Shown here piece by piece: positions 37,857-47,320 of a stretch of 64,000 nucleotides of DNA. The position numbers and the translations under genes are program-made. The notes below the pieces were generated by a model. It was not told the DNA's origin and searched no databases. It saw only the letters and a program-made list of their open reading frames with translations. Source of the DNA: Acetobacteraceae bacterium (lineage in GTDB: Bacteria > Pseudomonadota > Alphaproteobacteria > Acetobacterales > Acetobacteraceae); NCBI GenBank assembly GCA_947475245.1, contig CANJLW010000006.1, forward strand, positions 62,001 through 126,000, read 5' to 3'. Every line of letters starts with the position of its first letter. Position 1 is the stretch's first letter.

Positions 37857-38831
37857 TCAGAACCCCTGACGCGCGATATCCATGGCGAAGTAGGTCATGA
37901 TCAGGTCCGCGCCCGCGCGCTTGATGGACCCGAGGGTTTCGCGCACCACCCGATGCTCATCAATAGCGCCCGCCTGGGCGGCGAACTTGATCATCGCGTA
38001 TTCGCCGCTGACCTGATAGGCGGCGATCGGCAGCAGGCTGCGCTGGCGGATCTGGCTGAGCACATCCAGGTACGGCAGGGCGGGCTTCACCATCAGAATA
38101 TCCGCGCCTTCGGCTTCGTCGGTGATCGACTCGCGCAGGGCTTCGCGACCGTTGAGCGGGTTCATCTGATAGGCCTTGCGATCGCCCTGCAGATCGCATC
38201 CCGCCGCGGCGCGGAACGGACCGTAGAACGCCGAGGCAAATTTCGACGAATAGGCCATGATCGGCAGGCCGGAAAATCCGCTGCCGTCGAGCGCGGAGCG
38301 GATGGCGGCGACCTGGCCGTCCATCATCGCCGACGGCGCGATCATGTCGGCGCCGGCTTCGGCCGCGACCACGGACTGGCGTCCGAGATTCTCGATGGTG
38401 TGGTCGTTGTGCACGTCGTTACCGTGAATGACGCCGCAATGGCCGTGCGATGTGTATTCGCAGAAGCAGGTGTCGGAGATCACCAGCATGTCCGGCGCGG
38501 CGTCCTTGGCGCGCTTGATCATGCGCGCCAGCAGGCCGTTCGGATTCCAGGAATCGCTGCCGTCCTCGTCCTTGTGACGGCTGACGCCGAAGGTCATGAC
38601 AGCCTTGATCCCGAGCCCGGCGATTTCCTTGATCGCGGCATCCAGCTTGCGTTCCGGGATACGATTGATGCCGGGCATGCTCTCGACCGGGGCGTAATCG
38701 TCCAACTCTTCCTCGACGAAGATCGGGTAAATCAGATCGTTCAGGGTAACGGTGTTTTCCTGCACCATGTCGCGCAGGGTCTGGTTCGCGCGCAGACGCC
38801 GCAGGCGGGTGATGGGGAATTGTTGCGACAT
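37857..38831 (-). CDS. hemB: Delta-aminolevulinic acid dehydratase (porphobilinogen synthase)
   Basis: Encodes 324 residues from [20 protein letters not shown]. It condenses two 5-aminolevulinate molecules to porphobilinogen for haem and bacteriochlorophyll synthesis. The Schiff-base lysines lie in [15 protein letters not shown] and [35 protein letters not shown] is also conserved. The metal site reads [15 protein letters not shown], the three-cysteine zinc form, not the Asp/Ala form of many alphaproteobacteria. Start chosen by family N-terminus. It lies 10 nt after the FAD oxidoreductase gene and likely shares its transcript. Confidence 0.96.
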   Translation of the reverse strand: MSQQFPITRLRRLRANQTLRDMVQENTVTLNDLIYPIFVEEELDDYAPVESMPGINRIPERKLDAAIKEIAGLGIKAVMTFGVSRHKDEDGSDSWNPNGLLARMIKRAKDAAPDMLVISDTCFCEYTSHGHCGVIHGNDVHNDHTIENLGRQSVVAAEAGADMIAPSAMMDGQVAAIRSALDGSGFSGLPIMAYSSKFASAFYGPFRAAAGCDLQGDRKAYQMNPLNGREALRESITDEAEGADILMVKPALPYLDVLSQIRQRSLLPIAAYQVSGEYAMIKFAAQAGAIDEHRVVRETLGSIKRAGADLIMTYFAMDIARQGF

Positions 38832-38841
38832 GATCGATTTC

Positions 38842-40173
38842 CTAGGCCAGGGGAGAGGGACGCGGGCGCGCGCCATCCGTAAAGCGGCTGTAGCGAAAAG
38901 GCGAGGGATCGACCACCGTTGTCTCACCCGTCACAAGCTCCGCCATCAGGCGTCCGGCACCCGGCGCGATGCCGAAACCATGGCCGGTGAAGCCTGTGGC
39001 GATGAAAAAACCAGGCATGGAGTCGACCCCGGAGATCACGGGTATGGCGTCGGGCGTCACGTCGATCGCGCCGCCCCAGCTTTCGGCGATTTTCATGCGG
39101 TGAAAAATCGGGAAGGCCGCGACCAGATTGTCGCGCGCCTGATCCAGGATTCGCCGGCGCGGCTTTGGGTCCAGGATACGGTGCTTTTCGAACGGGGATA
39201 CCTTGTCCAGGGACCAGCGCCGGGGGCGGATCAGCTCCCGCGCGAACTGGCTGCCCAGGCGCAGCTTCACGCTGCCGCGCTGCTGGCGGAACACCGGCCA
39301 GAAGTCGCGCGCGAAGCGAAAACTGTCCGGCACCAGTTGGGCGATGTTCTCGCTCCAGTTCGCGACGGTGTAACCGCCGTCCAGGCGCTTGCGCAGCGCG
39401 AATCCGGTGCCGCTGCACGAGATTTCCGGGCCGCCGTCCATCGCTTCCGTCCGCATGACCGCGGACAGGACCTGGAGCTGCGGCAGACGCAGGTTCTGGT
39501 TGCGACAGAACATGCGCGACCAGACACCGCCCGCCAGCACCACGGAATCGCAGCCTATACGGCCCTTTTCGGTCACGACGCCGGATATGCGACCCCCCGT
39601 CGATTCAAACCCGCGTACCGCGCATTGCGTCAGGATTGTCGCCCCGAGCCGGCGCGCCGCCTCCGCGATCGCCGGCGCCGCCAGCGTCGGTTCGGCGCGT
39701 CCGTCGCTGGGGGTATAGAGCGCGCCGGCCCAGGCGCCGTTAAGCCCGGGCAGGACGCGCGCCGCCTGATCGCGGGTCAACATGCGGCTGTCGAGCTGAA
39801 AGGGACGGCCGGCCTGTTCCAGCCAGGTTTCCCGCCGACGCAGATCGTCGGCCGTCCGGCACAGGTAGACAATGCCGGAGCGGCGGAAGCCGGTTTCCCC
39901 GCCGATCAGTTGGTTCATCTCCGCCCACAGCTTCAGCGCTTCGACGGACAGCGGAATTTCCCGCGGATCGCGGCCCATCTTGCGGCACCAGCCCCAGTTG
40001 CGGCTGGATTGTTCGGCGGCGATCTCCCCCTTTTCGCACAGCACGACCGGCACACCCTTGCGGGCCAGAAAGAAGGCCGTGCAGACACCGATAATGCCGC
40101 CGCCGACGATCACGACGCGGGTTTGCGTCGGCGGGGCCGGATCGCTTGCAACCTGGGTTACGCGTGGCGCCAT
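38842..40173 (-). CDS. FAD-dependent oxidoreductase (DadA / glycine-sarcosine oxidase-like)
   Basis: Encodes 443 residues from [10 protein letters not shown]. The dinucleotide site is [20 protein letters not shown] at about residue 20, followed by [21 protein letters not shown]. The DAO fold continues with [16 protein letters not shown], and the C-terminal FAD motif [20 protein letters not shown]. GxGxxG and the RNWGWCR block near residue 58 are usual for amino-acid or amine oxidases such as D-amino-acid dehydrogenase. Substrate not known. It lies between arsC (14 nt upstream) and hemB (10 nt downstream), all on the minus strand. Confidence 0.85.
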   Translation of the reverse strand: MAPRVTQVASDPAPPTQTRVVIVGGGIIGVCTAFFLARKGVPVVLCEKGEIAAEQSSRNWGWCRKMGRDPREIPLSVEALKLWAEMNQLIGGETGFRRSGIVYLCRTADDLRRRETWLEQAGRPFQLDSRMLTRDQAARVLPGLNGAWAGALYTPSDGRAEPTLAAPAIAEAARRLGATILTQCAVRGFESTGGRISGVVTEKGRIGCDSVVLAGGVWSRMFCRNQNLRLPQLQVLSAVMRTEAMDGGPEISCSGTGFALRKRLDGGYTVANWSENIAQLVPDSFRFARDFWPVFRQQRGSVKLRLGSQFARELIRPRRWSLDKVSPFEKHRILDPKPRRRILDQARDNLVAAFPIFHRMKIAESWGGAIDVTPDAIPVISGVDSMPGFFIATGFTGHGFGIAPGAGRLMAELVTGETTVVDPSPFRYSRFTDGARPRPSPLA

Positions 40174-40186
40174 GGACGGACTCCGC

Positions 40187-40552
40187 TTAGTCGGGGGGCG
40201 GGAGGATGGATTGCACACGCTCCGCCGGTCGGCACAAGACGACACCGCGCGGTCCCGCCACGATCGGGCGTTCCATCAGAATGGGATGCGCGACGATCGC
40301 GTCGATCAGGTCCGCGTCGGTGCGGGCCGGGTCGGCAAGCCCGAGGTCGCGATAGGCGGCTTCTTTCGTTCGGAGCAACGCGCGCGGCTTCATGTCCATG
40401 CGCGCCAGCAGGTCCATCAGTTCGGCCCGGTTCGGCGGCGTCTTCAGGTATTGGACGATGCGGGGCTCAATTCCGGCCTCCCGCAGCATGCCCAGCACCT
40501 TTCGCGACGTGCCGCAGTTCGGGTTGTGGTAGATGATCGTCTCGTCCGGCAT
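40187..40552 (-). CDS. arsC: ArsC-family arsenate reductase (glutaredoxin type)
   Basis: Encodes 121 residues. The thioredoxin-like N-terminus reads IIYHNPNCGTSRKVLGMLRE with redox Cys13; conserved RTKEAAYRDLGLA, then VAHPILMERPIVAGPRGVV, with the arsenate-binding arginines, completes the family. It would reduce arsenate to arsenite using glutathione/glutaredoxin for export. No ars efflux pump or ArsR is adjacent, so a role in other Spx/ArsC-like redox chemistry is possible. Start at 40552 rests on the family N-terminus; a longer frame to 40684 is not conserved. It is first in a tight run with the FAD oxidoreductase and hemB. Confidence 0.88.
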   Translation of the reverse strand: MPDETIIYHNPNCGTSRKVLGMLREAGIEPRIVQYLKTPPNRAELMDLLARMDMKPRALLRTKEAAYRDLGLADPARTDADLIDAIVAHPILMERPIVAGPRGVVLCRPAERVQSILPPPD

Positions 40553-40626
40553 CGGCGCGCTCCTGTGTCTCGGCGGAATATAAACGTCGGCCAAACGTGT
40601 ATCCGACATATTATGGGAGGCTTTCA

Positions 40627-41232
40627 ATGAATCGCCGTGTTTTCGTCGTGGCAGTCGCTGCAAGCCTTCTTGGTGCATCCGCATGGGCGCAAACCGCGCC
40701 GCCCACCCGTATTCGCGGCACGATCGCCTCGCTCGACGGGCAGGTACTCAGCATCAATGCCCGCGACGGGCAAAAGGTGGACGTGCGGTTGAATGATCCG
40801 CTGACCGTCGCGACCGTCAAGAACGTTCCGCTGTCCTCCGTCGCTCCCGGTTCCTATATCGGCACCGCGACGCGCACGGGCACCGGCGGATCGCTGAACG
40901 CGATCGAGGTTCTGGTATTCCCCGAAGCGATGCGCGGCGCGGGGGAAGGGCATTACGCCTGGGACCTGGAACCGGGCAGCATGATGACCAACGGCACCGT
41001 CAGCGGGGTGGTCGAAGCCTCCGCCGGTCGTGAACTGACGATCAATTTCAAGGGCGCCAGCAATACGGTGAAAGTCACGCCGGATGCGCCGGTGGTGACG
41101 TTCGCCCCGGCCGAACGGGCCGATCTGAAGCCGGGCGCGCCGGTCTTCCTGTCGGCGACGAAGAACGCCGAGGGCCAGTTCGTCACCGGCCGCGTCACCG
41201 TCGGCAAGGACGGCGTCGCGCCGCCTATGTAG
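40627..41232 (+). CDS. Secreted beta-rich protein, unrecognised
   Basis: Encodes 201 residues from MNRRVFVVAVAASLLGASAW, a signal peptide with cleavage near AWA-QT. GGGAGGCTTTCA precedes the ATG. Two similar segments are visible: RIRGTIASLDGQVLSINARD with KVDVRLNDP (residues 28-60) and GTVSGVVEASAGRELTINFK with NTVKVTPDAP (about 125-160). This suggests a duplicated OB-like beta fold, like DUF5666 proteins. It probably lies in the periplasm. No function is inferred. The next gene starts 49 nt later. Confidence 0.7.
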   Translation: MNRRVFVVAVAASLLGASAWAQTAPPTRIRGTIASLDGQVLSINARDGQKVDVRLNDPLTVATVKNVPLSSVAPGSYIGTATRTGTGGSLNAIEVLVFPEAMRGAGEGHYAWDLEPGSMMTNGTVSGVVEASAGRELTINFKGASNTVKVTPDAPVVTFAPAERADLKPGAPVFLSATKNAEGQFVTGRVTVGKDGVAPPM

Positions 41233-41280
41233 TCAGCGCGGTCCTGGTCTATCGTCTGTCGTCCCGTGGGGAGTACCGAC

Positions 41281-42663
41281 ATGCGCATGGCCTGGGCCGA
41301 TCTTGAAACACCGAAAGCGCGCCAATGCGACGGTCAGACCGTCGAATTGATCGGGTTTCCCGTCGCCGGAGACGGTGAAACCCGTTCGCGCCATTTCCTG
41401 CTGACGGCGGAAGCGCCGTGTTGCCCGGGCTGCGCGCCATCCGCCATCACCGCATCGGTGGAAGTTCTGTCCGCCGACCCGCTGCCGATGCGCGCCGGCG
41501 TGTTGCGCCTGTCGGGCATCTGGCATTCCGGCCCCGAGGCCTTTCGCCTGACGCAGGCGCGCGCGATCGAGCCGCCCGGATGGAAGGCGGCGACCCGGCG
41601 CAACGTCCTGACCGGCGGACCGCTGATCTGCCTCGCCGCTTGTGCCGCCGCCACCGATCCCGCCGCCAATGCCGAGCGGGGCAAGGCCGCGATTGAGGCG
41701 GGCCGAAGCATCGACCTGCACAGCCACGCGGGCGGCATCGCCAACGTAGCGCGCATCACCTCCGGGGAAGGGTTTTCGTCCGTCGCCGTCCCCATGCGCG
41801 CCGGCGGCATGGCTGTGGCTTGCCTGGCCATCGTGTCGGACGGTCCCACCCACAAGGTCCAGCCGGACGGACGAATCCGGCCGTTCCGCGAGTCCGGCGC
41901 GGGTGAGCTTTATCGCTACGGCACCCTGGCGTTTGAACGCTTACATGCATTGCTGCGCCGAGAAGGTCTGCCCGTCGTCTCGGATCGTGCGTCCTTGCAG
42001 GCCGCCCGCGCCGGCGCGCCGGCCGTCATCGTCTCGGCGGAAGGCGCGGATTTCCTTGAGGGAGACATCGCGCGGGTGGACGAAGCCTATACGCGCTGGT
42101 CCCTCCGTCACCTCCAACTCACCCACTACCGCGTCAACGAGCTCGGCGACATCCAGACGGAACCGCCGGTGCACGGCGGACTGACGGATTTCGGGGCGGA
42201 GGTCATCCGGCGTTGCAACCGATTGGGCATCGTCGTCGACATCGCGCATGGCACGATCGACCTGGTCAAGCGCGCCGCCACCGTCAGCACAACGCCGCTA
42301 ATTCTGTCGCACACGTCGTTGGCGTCGAACCCGTCGCGGTATTCTCGCCGCATCACGGTGGAGCACGCCCGTATCGTGGCGGCGACCGGCGGCGTGATCG
42401 GGATTTGGCCGCCGGCGTCGGAATTCCCGACTCTGTCGTCGCTGGCGGCGGGGATGGCGCGCGCGGTGGATGCGGCCGGGATCGATCACGTCGGGCTGGG
42501 CAGCGACATCCGGGGTCTGACCGGCCTCAGCGTCTTTCCCGACTATTATCAGCTACCCGGCCTTGCCGACGCATTGTTCGGTGTGGGGTTTGCGCAGCCC
42601 GAGGTGGTCAAGCTCCTCGGCGGCAACTACGCCCGGGTTCTGGAGGCTTGTCTGCGTTACTAG
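41281..42663 (+). CDS. Membrane dipeptidase (peptidase M19) with N-terminal DUF3299-like domain and an internal lipobox
   Basis: Encodes 460 residues; ATG at 41281 has GGGGAG 8 nt upstream. Residues 1-100 form a small domain of the DUF3299 type: AWADLETPKARQCDGQTVEL and the CCPGC cluster (47, 48, 51). Then TRRNVLTGGPLICLAACAAA (105-124) is a Tat-type RR plus lipobox LAAC, but inside the protein. Residues 143-460 are an M19 metallopeptidase: DLHSHAG, HLQLTHYRVNELGD, NRLGIVVDIAHGT, ILSHTSLASNPSRYSRRI, and DHVGLGSDIRG. M19 enzymes hydrolyse dipeptides. The internal signal suggests that an ancestral dipeptidase lipoprotein has been joined to an upstream gene. Confidence 0.8.
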   Translation: MRMAWADLETPKARQCDGQTVELIGFPVAGDGETRSRHFLLTAEAPCCPGCAPSAITASVEVLSADPLPMRAGVLRLSGIWHSGPEAFRLTQARAIEPPGWKAATRRNVLTGGPLICLAACAAATDPAANAERGKAAIEAGRSIDLHSHAGGIANVARITSGEGFSSVAVPMRAGGMAVACLAIVSDGPTHKVQPDGRIRPFRESGAGELYRYGTLAFERLHALLRREGLPVVSDRASLQAARAGAPAVIVSAEGADFLEGDIARVDEAYTRWSLRHLQLTHYRVNELGDIQTEPPVHGGLTDFGAEVIRRCNRLGIVVDIAHGTIDLVKRAATVSTTPLILSHTSLASNPSRYSRRITVEHARIVAATGGVIGIWPPASEFPTLSSLAAGMARAVDAAGIDHVGLGSDIRGLTGLSVFPDYYQLPGLADALFGVGFAQPEVVKLLGGNYARVLEACLRY

Positions 42664-42830
42664 AATTATCATCAGGGTGGTGTCGGACTCACTCTCCGCG
42701 TTCGCCCGCGCGTTCAGTTGACGGTCAACGCGACGTCCCGAAATGGGAAGTACCGGTTGAAGGGCCCACTCTCAGGGTCATGCGAGCGTCGAGGCGAGAT
42801 GGGCGTGAATTCCAGTACGCAAGGCTACCT

Positions 42831-42862
42831 CCCATTTTGCAATGATTTTTTTGCAATATGGG
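42831..42862. promoter_or_regulatory. Inverted repeat CCCATTTTGCAA / TTGCAATATGGG
   Basis: Arms pair at 11 of 12 positions around an 8-nt T-rich centre. It lies 139 bp before the kinase ATG. TTTTGCAAT is also repeated directly (42835-42843, 42849-42857). Likely binding site for a dimeric regulator. Confidence 0.5.
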
Positions 42863-42876
42863 ATGCGTCGACGCAT
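42863..42876. promoter_or_regulatory. Perfect palindrome ATGCGTCGACGCAT
   Basis: A 14-bp exact palindrome immediately adjacent to the larger inverted repeat upstream. Being contiguous, the two together look like a composite operator. Confidence 0.45.
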
Positions 42877-43000
42877 TCTGGTTCACTGGACGTCCGATTT
42901 TTGGCTTCTCGCACGCGTTTATCCCCTGCATCGAATGGCACGGTGCTTGCACCGAAGTGTCCGTTCAGGTGCGGATCGGATAAGGCGGGCGGTGGTGACA

Positions 43001-45241
43001 ATGTTATCAAGTACGATGTTGTCGCCGGCGCTGAGCTATCAGCCTCGTGAGTCCCTGCTTGCGCGATATGTGCCTGGATTAATGAACAGCTACAGGCATC
43101 TGCCGGGGCGTTTTCTGATTGGCTTCGCTCTTGTCATGGTGACGGTCTGGATGCTGACCTGGTCCTGCGTTTACTTCATCGGTCATATAGAACGCCACGA
43201 AGCCGTCGCTACGGCGCGGAATACAAGCCTGATGGTATCGGCCTATGTCGCGCAAACCCTGAAGGCGGGTACCATCGCCATCGATAGTATGCGCACGATG
43301 GTTTCCGACCGCGGCATCGAGACCGATCAGCAGTTCAGGGACTATATGAACGAAGTCGACATCCAAAAGATGCTCAAGAATCGCATCATGAACATCCCTG
43401 AAATCGACAAGTTGGCGTTCATATCCAACGATGGGCAGGTACTGAATTTCTCTCTGAAATTTCCTCCTCCCCCCATTCGGGTCGCGGACCGGGACTATTT
43501 CATAGAACAGATGGGGCCAAATGCACCGGCGACGAGTCTCAGTGTCGTCGTTGTCGACCGAGGCTCGGGCAAGCGTGTGTTTTATCTGGCGCAAAAAATC
43601 GTGTCGGGTCGGGGCGCGGTGCTGGGTTTGGCGATTGCCGCGATCGATGCCGACTTCGTCACCAAATTTTTCCACAGGACCGCGCTCGGCGGTGCCAGTG
43701 CGATTTTCCTGACCCGAAGCGACGGTACTTTGTTGACTGGCGTGGGTCTGCAGAGCGATGCCTACGGGTCTCGGCTCACCCAGTCACTGGTGGATATGAT
43801 CGGGAGTGAAACCGGATATGTTCGTCGCCTGAATGCCCTTCCGACGACGTTTGAAATGACGAGTTTCGCGGCGGCCTGTCAGCCGGTTGAGGGTTTACCG
43901 GCACGGATCGCGGTGGTGATCGGCAATCGGGATATCTATGCTACCTGGTGGCCCTGGTTCGCGGGTGTCATGACGCTTTCTGTCCTCCTGGTTCTGTCCA
44001 TCGCGTTCGTGTTTTGGCGGTTGCTGGTCATGCTCGGACAGTTGCTTGAGACCAGCAAGGCCGCACAAGCCGCGAACAATGCCAAATCTCAGTTCATCAC
44101 TAACATGAGCCACGAACTGCGCACGCCTCTCAACGGCATCCTGGGGATGTTCCGGCTGCTCGACAAGAAAACCAACGACCAGGAATCAAAATTATTCGTC
44201 GAAACCGGCAGCCGATCAGCCGAACATTTGTTATCGATCGTCAATGACATGCTTGATTTATCGAAGGTGGAAGCGGGATGCATGGAAATCGATAGCGCGC
44301 CGTTCGCCGTGGGTGACATGGCTCGGCATGCAGTCGCGATCATGTACCCCTCCAGCAAGGAGCGAGGCAACCAGATCGATCTCACAGTCGCCGCCAATGT
44401 TCCCGATCGGGTCGTGGGCGATGAGGGACGCTGGCGGCAGGTTCTGCTCAATGTCCTGGGCAACGCGGTCAAGTTCACGGAGAACGGCAAAATATCGGTT
44501 CACGTCGATGCGGACAGGACCGATGATGGCGCTGCGGTGATACGCTTTGTTGTCACGGATACCGGGATTGGGATTCCGAAATCGGTGCAGTCCCAAATCT
44601 TCAATAAATTTTTTCAGGCGGACAGCTCTATACAAAGACAGTTTGGCGGCACTGGGCTTGGCTTGGCCATTTCGCGACTGATCATCCAAAAGCTGAACGG
44701 TCAGATTGGTTTCGAATCAGAACCGGGCCAAGGTTCGGTATTCCGCGTCGAGATTCCTTGCGTCCCAGTCGTATCCGCGTCAGGCAAGACAGATCAGTAT
44801 ATTGAACACATAAGTCGGTCTCTGCGCATTCTGTCGGCCGAAGACTCCCCCACCAATCAGTTGGTCGTGCAGCATTTTCTGTCAGAATCCGGCCATGAGT
44901 GCGAAGCTGTCAGCAATGGGGCGGAGGCGGTCAGGTCCGCCGAACGAACGGATTACGATGTGATCCTGATGGACGTGCAGATGCCTGAGATGGACGGCAT
45001 CGAGGCGACGCGCCGGATCCGGGAATTGTCTGGAAGGAACCATACGACTCCCGTGGTGATCGTTACCGCTCACGCCATGGCTGGCGATCGGGAGAAGTTT
45101 CTGGCCGCGGGGGCGGACGACTATCTGTCCAAGCCCATCAGTCCCGCGGCTCTGAAAGCCGTGCTGGCGCGGGTCACGAGCCAGCGGCGGTCGGATTTGG
45201 GGTTGTGCCTCCATGGTGTCAGCGCCGCGGCGCTTGCCTGA
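43001..45241 (+). CDS. Membrane-bound hybrid histidine kinase (Cache-HisKA-HATPase-REC)
   Basis: Encodes 746 residues from ATG at 43001; ATGs at 43016 and 43082 are possible. Membrane helix 1 at about 37-60 (FLIGFALVMVTVWMLTWSCV), a 250-residue periplasmic part with PAS/Cache-like FPPPPIRVADRDYFIEQM, then helix 2 at about 315-342. HisKA: MSHELRTPLNGILGMFRL with His371. ATPase: NVLGNAVKFTENGK, DTGIGIPKS, FGGTGLGLAIS. Receiver at 605-730 with Asp658 (VILMDVQMPEMDG), and TAHAM, SKP. It senses a small molecule in the periplasm and relays phosphate by His-Asp. No cognate response regulator or Hpt is next door. Confidence 0.9.
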   Translation: MLSSTMLSPALSYQPRESLLARYVPGLMNSYRHLPGRFLIGFALVMVTVWMLTWSCVYFIGHIERHEAVATARNTSLMVSAYVAQTLKAGTIAIDSMRTMVSDRGIETDQQFRDYMNEVDIQKMLKNRIMNIPEIDKLAFISNDGQVLNFSLKFPPPPIRVADRDYFIEQMGPNAPATSLSVVVVDRGSGKRVFYLAQKIVSGRGAVLGLAIAAIDADFVTKFFHRTALGGASAIFLTRSDGTLLTGVGLQSDAYGSRLTQSLVDMIGSETGYVRRLNALPTTFEMTSFAAACQPVEGLPARIAVVIGNRDIYATWWPWFAGVMTLSVLLVLSIAFVFWRLLVMLGQLLETSKAAQAANNAKSQFITNMSHELRTPLNGILGMFRLLDKKTNDQESKLFVETGSRSAEHLLSIVNDMLDLSKVEAGCMEIDSAPFAVGDMARHAVAIMYPSSKERGNQIDLTVAANVPDRVVGDEGRWRQVLLNVLGNAVKFTENGKISVHVDADRTDDGAAVIRFVVTDTGIGIPKSVQSQIFNKFFQADSSIQRQFGGTGLGLAISRLIIQKLNGQIGFESEPGQGSVFRVEIPCVPVVSASGKTDQYIEHISRSLRILSAEDSPTNQLVVQHFLSESGHECEAVSNGAEAVRSAERTDYDVILMDVQMPEMDGIEATRRIRELSGRNHTTPVVIVTAHAMAGDREKFLAAGADDYLSKPISPAALKAVLARVTSQRRSDLGLCLHGVSAAALA

Positions 45242-45553
45242 ATTGGCCGCGCTTCTTCGAATAGCCGTCCGATGATTGGCCAGTCGATCCGCGGGACGCT
45301 CGGGGATCGCTGTTCATATACCCGATGGAGGTTTCAACGGCGGACTTTCACCGCATCAGCGGATTGTTCTTGCCGATGCGGTTCACAGCCGCCGCGAATC
45401 CCAGCCTGGGACCGTGATCGCTCTCAAGCGTCGGCGGATGATTCCAATCCTGGGCGGATACGTCCGGTCCATTGTGGGGTGGCAAAGCAGGGCGTCGTCG
45501 GTCATGGTGCGGCCTTGCAGCGCCGCCGTTCCCAGGTCTGAAAAGAGGCTGAG
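45242..45553. other. 312-bp region without a recognised gene
   Basis: Lies between the kinase stop and the tRNA 3' end. Several short open frames cover it in different phases, but none has a ribosome site or recognisable domain. I see no clear hairpin with a T tract. It may hold only the kinase terminator and intergenic sequence. Confidence 0.4.
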
Positions 45554-45627
45554 TGGAGCGGATGGAGGGAATCGAACCCTCGTATGCAGCTTGGGAAGCT
45601 GCCGTTCTACCATTGAACTACACCCGC
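45554..45627 (-). tRNA. tRNA-Gly (anticodon CCC)
   Basis: On the minus strand from 45627 to 45554, 74 nt including an encoded CCA. Acceptor GCGGGTG pairs with CATCCGC (one G-U), the T arm contains GGTTCGATTCC, and the 7-nt anticodon loop is TTCCCAA, anticodon CCC reading GGG codons. The D-arm TAGTTCAATGGTAGA is regular. Discriminator is U. Confidence 0.97.
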
Positions 45628-45742
45628 GTCGGGACTCTGTTTAGCGATCCGTCCGACGCCGCGCAATCTCTTGGTCGTATGTTCCGCGCAATCCGTAGGG
45701 GGGCGGTAGCGGTGGCGGTCACTTGAGCTTATCTTACGCCAA

Positions 45743-46699
45743 ATGTCCGACACGCCCGCTTTCCTCGACGCAGATCGCCCGCCCGTGCCCAATATCGTGG
45801 TGCCACGCGGTGTCACGCCCTTTTTCCTGCCGCGCCGCCCGGTGCGCGGTCGGCTGATCCGGCTGGGGCCTCTGGCCGACAGCCTGTTGATGCGTCACGA
45901 CCACCCGCCCATGGTCACGCGCCTGGTGGGCCAGGCGATGGCGTTGGCCGCCGGGCTTGCCAGCGCGCTGAAATTCCGCGGCTCTTTCAGCCTGCAAGCC
46001 AAGGGCGACGGCCCGATCGGCATGCTGCTGGCCGATTGCAGCGACACCGGGGCGTTGCGCGGCTACGCTCGCGTCGACTCCGAAAAACTGGCGCACCTGT
46101 TGGACGAAACCCCCTGGCCGAGCGCCGAGGAATTGCTGGGCAAGGGGTATTTGGCGTTCACGGTGGATCAGGGACCGGATCAGGCGCGCCATCAGGGCAT
46201 CGTCGCGATCGAGGGCGACAGTCTCGCCGATATGGCGCTGCACTATTTCGATACCAGCGAGCAGATCCTCTGCACCGTGCATCTGGCCTGCGAACATACT
46301 GAAAAAGGCTGGCGCGCCGGGGCGTTGATCCTCGAGAAAATCGCCGGCGCGGGCGGCATCGATCCGGCATTGGACGATGAAGCGCAGCAGGAAAGCTGGC
46401 GCACGGCGACCGCGCTGGCGGCGACGCTGCGCGACAGTGAGTTGCTGGACGACGAACTGTCCGACGAGACTCTGCTCTACCGCCTGTTTCATTCCGAAGG
46501 GGTCGCGGTCGATCGCGCGCGCACCCTGTCATTCGGCTGCCGGTGTTCGCGCGCGCGTCTGGCGGGCATCCTGGAAGGGTTTTCCACCGACGACCTTGAT
46601 CACATGACCGTCGGCACCGACATCGTCATGACCTGCGAGTTCTGCAATCACGATTTTCTTTTCCCCAGGGACAAGGTCCAGGGGACCGGGGCGAACTGA
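45743..46699 (+). CDS. hslO: Redox-regulated chaperone Hsp33
   Basis: Encodes 318 residues. Hsp33 is a cytoplasmic holdase activated by oxidation. The zinc-binding C-terminal redox switch has the CxC (FGCRCSRARL, Cys266 and Cys268) and CxxC (CEFCNHDF, Cys298 and Cys301) pairs. N-terminal features include LPRRPVRGRLIRLGPLADSL, GQAMALAAGLASALKFRGSF and CSDTGALRGYARVD. Sequences match alphaproteobacterial HslO. Its start, 116 nt from the divergent tRNA-Gly, is MSDTPAFLDAD. Followed 27 nt later by a lipoprotein gene. Confidence 0.95.
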   Translation: MSDTPAFLDADRPPVPNIVVPRGVTPFFLPRRPVRGRLIRLGPLADSLLMRHDHPPMVTRLVGQAMALAAGLASALKFRGSFSLQAKGDGPIGMLLADCSDTGALRGYARVDSEKLAHLLDETPWPSAEELLGKGYLAFTVDQGPDQARHQGIVAIEGDSLADMALHYFDTSEQILCTVHLACEHTEKGWRAGALILEKIAGAGGIDPALDDEAQQESWRTATALAATLRDSELLDDELSDETLLYRLFHSEGVAVDRARTLSFGCRCSRARLAGILEGFSTDDLDHMTVGTDIVMTCEFCNHDFLFPRDKVQGTGAN

Positions 46700-46726
46700 T
46701 CGCTCGACCAGACGGAGACGACGCCG

Positions 46727-47314
46727 ATGTCATCAGGATCACTTTCCCGTCGAAGCGCGCTGCTGCTGCCGCTGCTTCTCGCGGCTTGCGGCGGGGAAGA
46801 GCGTACGAATTTCGCCCCGCTTCGCTACAACTACCTGCCGCCGATTCGTCTGAACGTCGGATCGATTGAAATCGTTCAACGCTTCATCGCGTCGGGCGTA
46901 GCGCCGGATGTCAGCAATCAGGCGCCGATCCCGCCGACTCAGGGGCTGCGCGTTCTGGCCGAAGACCGCCTGCAGGCGTTCGGCACATCGGGCCGAGCGG
47001 TGTTCAACATTCTGGATGCGCCGTTGATGCGGCAGGGCGATGTGATCAACGGCGCGATGCGGGTGCTGCTGGAAATCTACACGCAGGACAACCAGCGCGC
47101 CGCCTTCGCCGAAGCCCGCGTGGCGCTGCGTCATTCAGGGCGGGTCGAAAGCCTGCGCGGCACGCTGTACGACATGACGAAATCGATGCTCGACGACATG
47201 AACGTCGAGTTCGAGCATCAGGTGCGGCGGAACCTCAAGGAATGGTTGACCACGCCGACGGCGGCGTCCACGCCGGTCGAGCAGGCACCTTTGGGCCTGC
47301 CGCCGACGCGGTAA
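46727..47314 (+). CDS. Conserved lipoprotein
   Basis: Encodes 195 residues. The N-terminus (SLSRRSALLLPLLLAACGGE) is a lipoprotein signal with lipobox LAAC, so Cys21 is lipidated. The remainder contains RYNYLPPIRLNVGSIEIVQR, VLAEDRLQAFGTSGRAVF and LRGTLYDMTKSMLDDMNVEF. This layout, with residues near 40-150 of alternating strand and helix, recalls the ABC-type-transport auxiliary lipoprotein / PqiC-like folds, but I can not name a family with confidence. Located after hslO and convergent with folE, 6 nt from its stop. Confidence 0.65.
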   Translation: MSSGSLSRRSALLLPLLLAACGGEERTNFAPLRYNYLPPIRLNVGSIEIVQRFIASGVAPDVSNQAPIPPTQGLRVLAEDRLQAFGTSGRAVFNILDAPLMRQGDVINGAMRVLLEIYTQDNQRAAFAEARVALRHSGRVESLRGTLYDMTKSMLDDMNVEFEHQVRRNLKEWLTTPTAASTPVEQAPLGLPPTR

Positions 47315-47320
47315 TCGCGG

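Larger units (their letters stand above)
42664..43000. other. 337-bp intergenic region upstream of histidine kinase
   Basis: No gene with family similarity is seen. The left part is GC-rich and featureless. The right part holds a 12-bp inverted repeat (42831-42862) and, directly after it, a 14-bp palindrome (42863-42876), which make it a likely control region for the kinase gene. Confidence 0.5.

Noticed and set aside
45276-45644. Open frames over the tRNA-Gly and its flank
   Set aside because: They run through the tRNA itself and have no family similarity.
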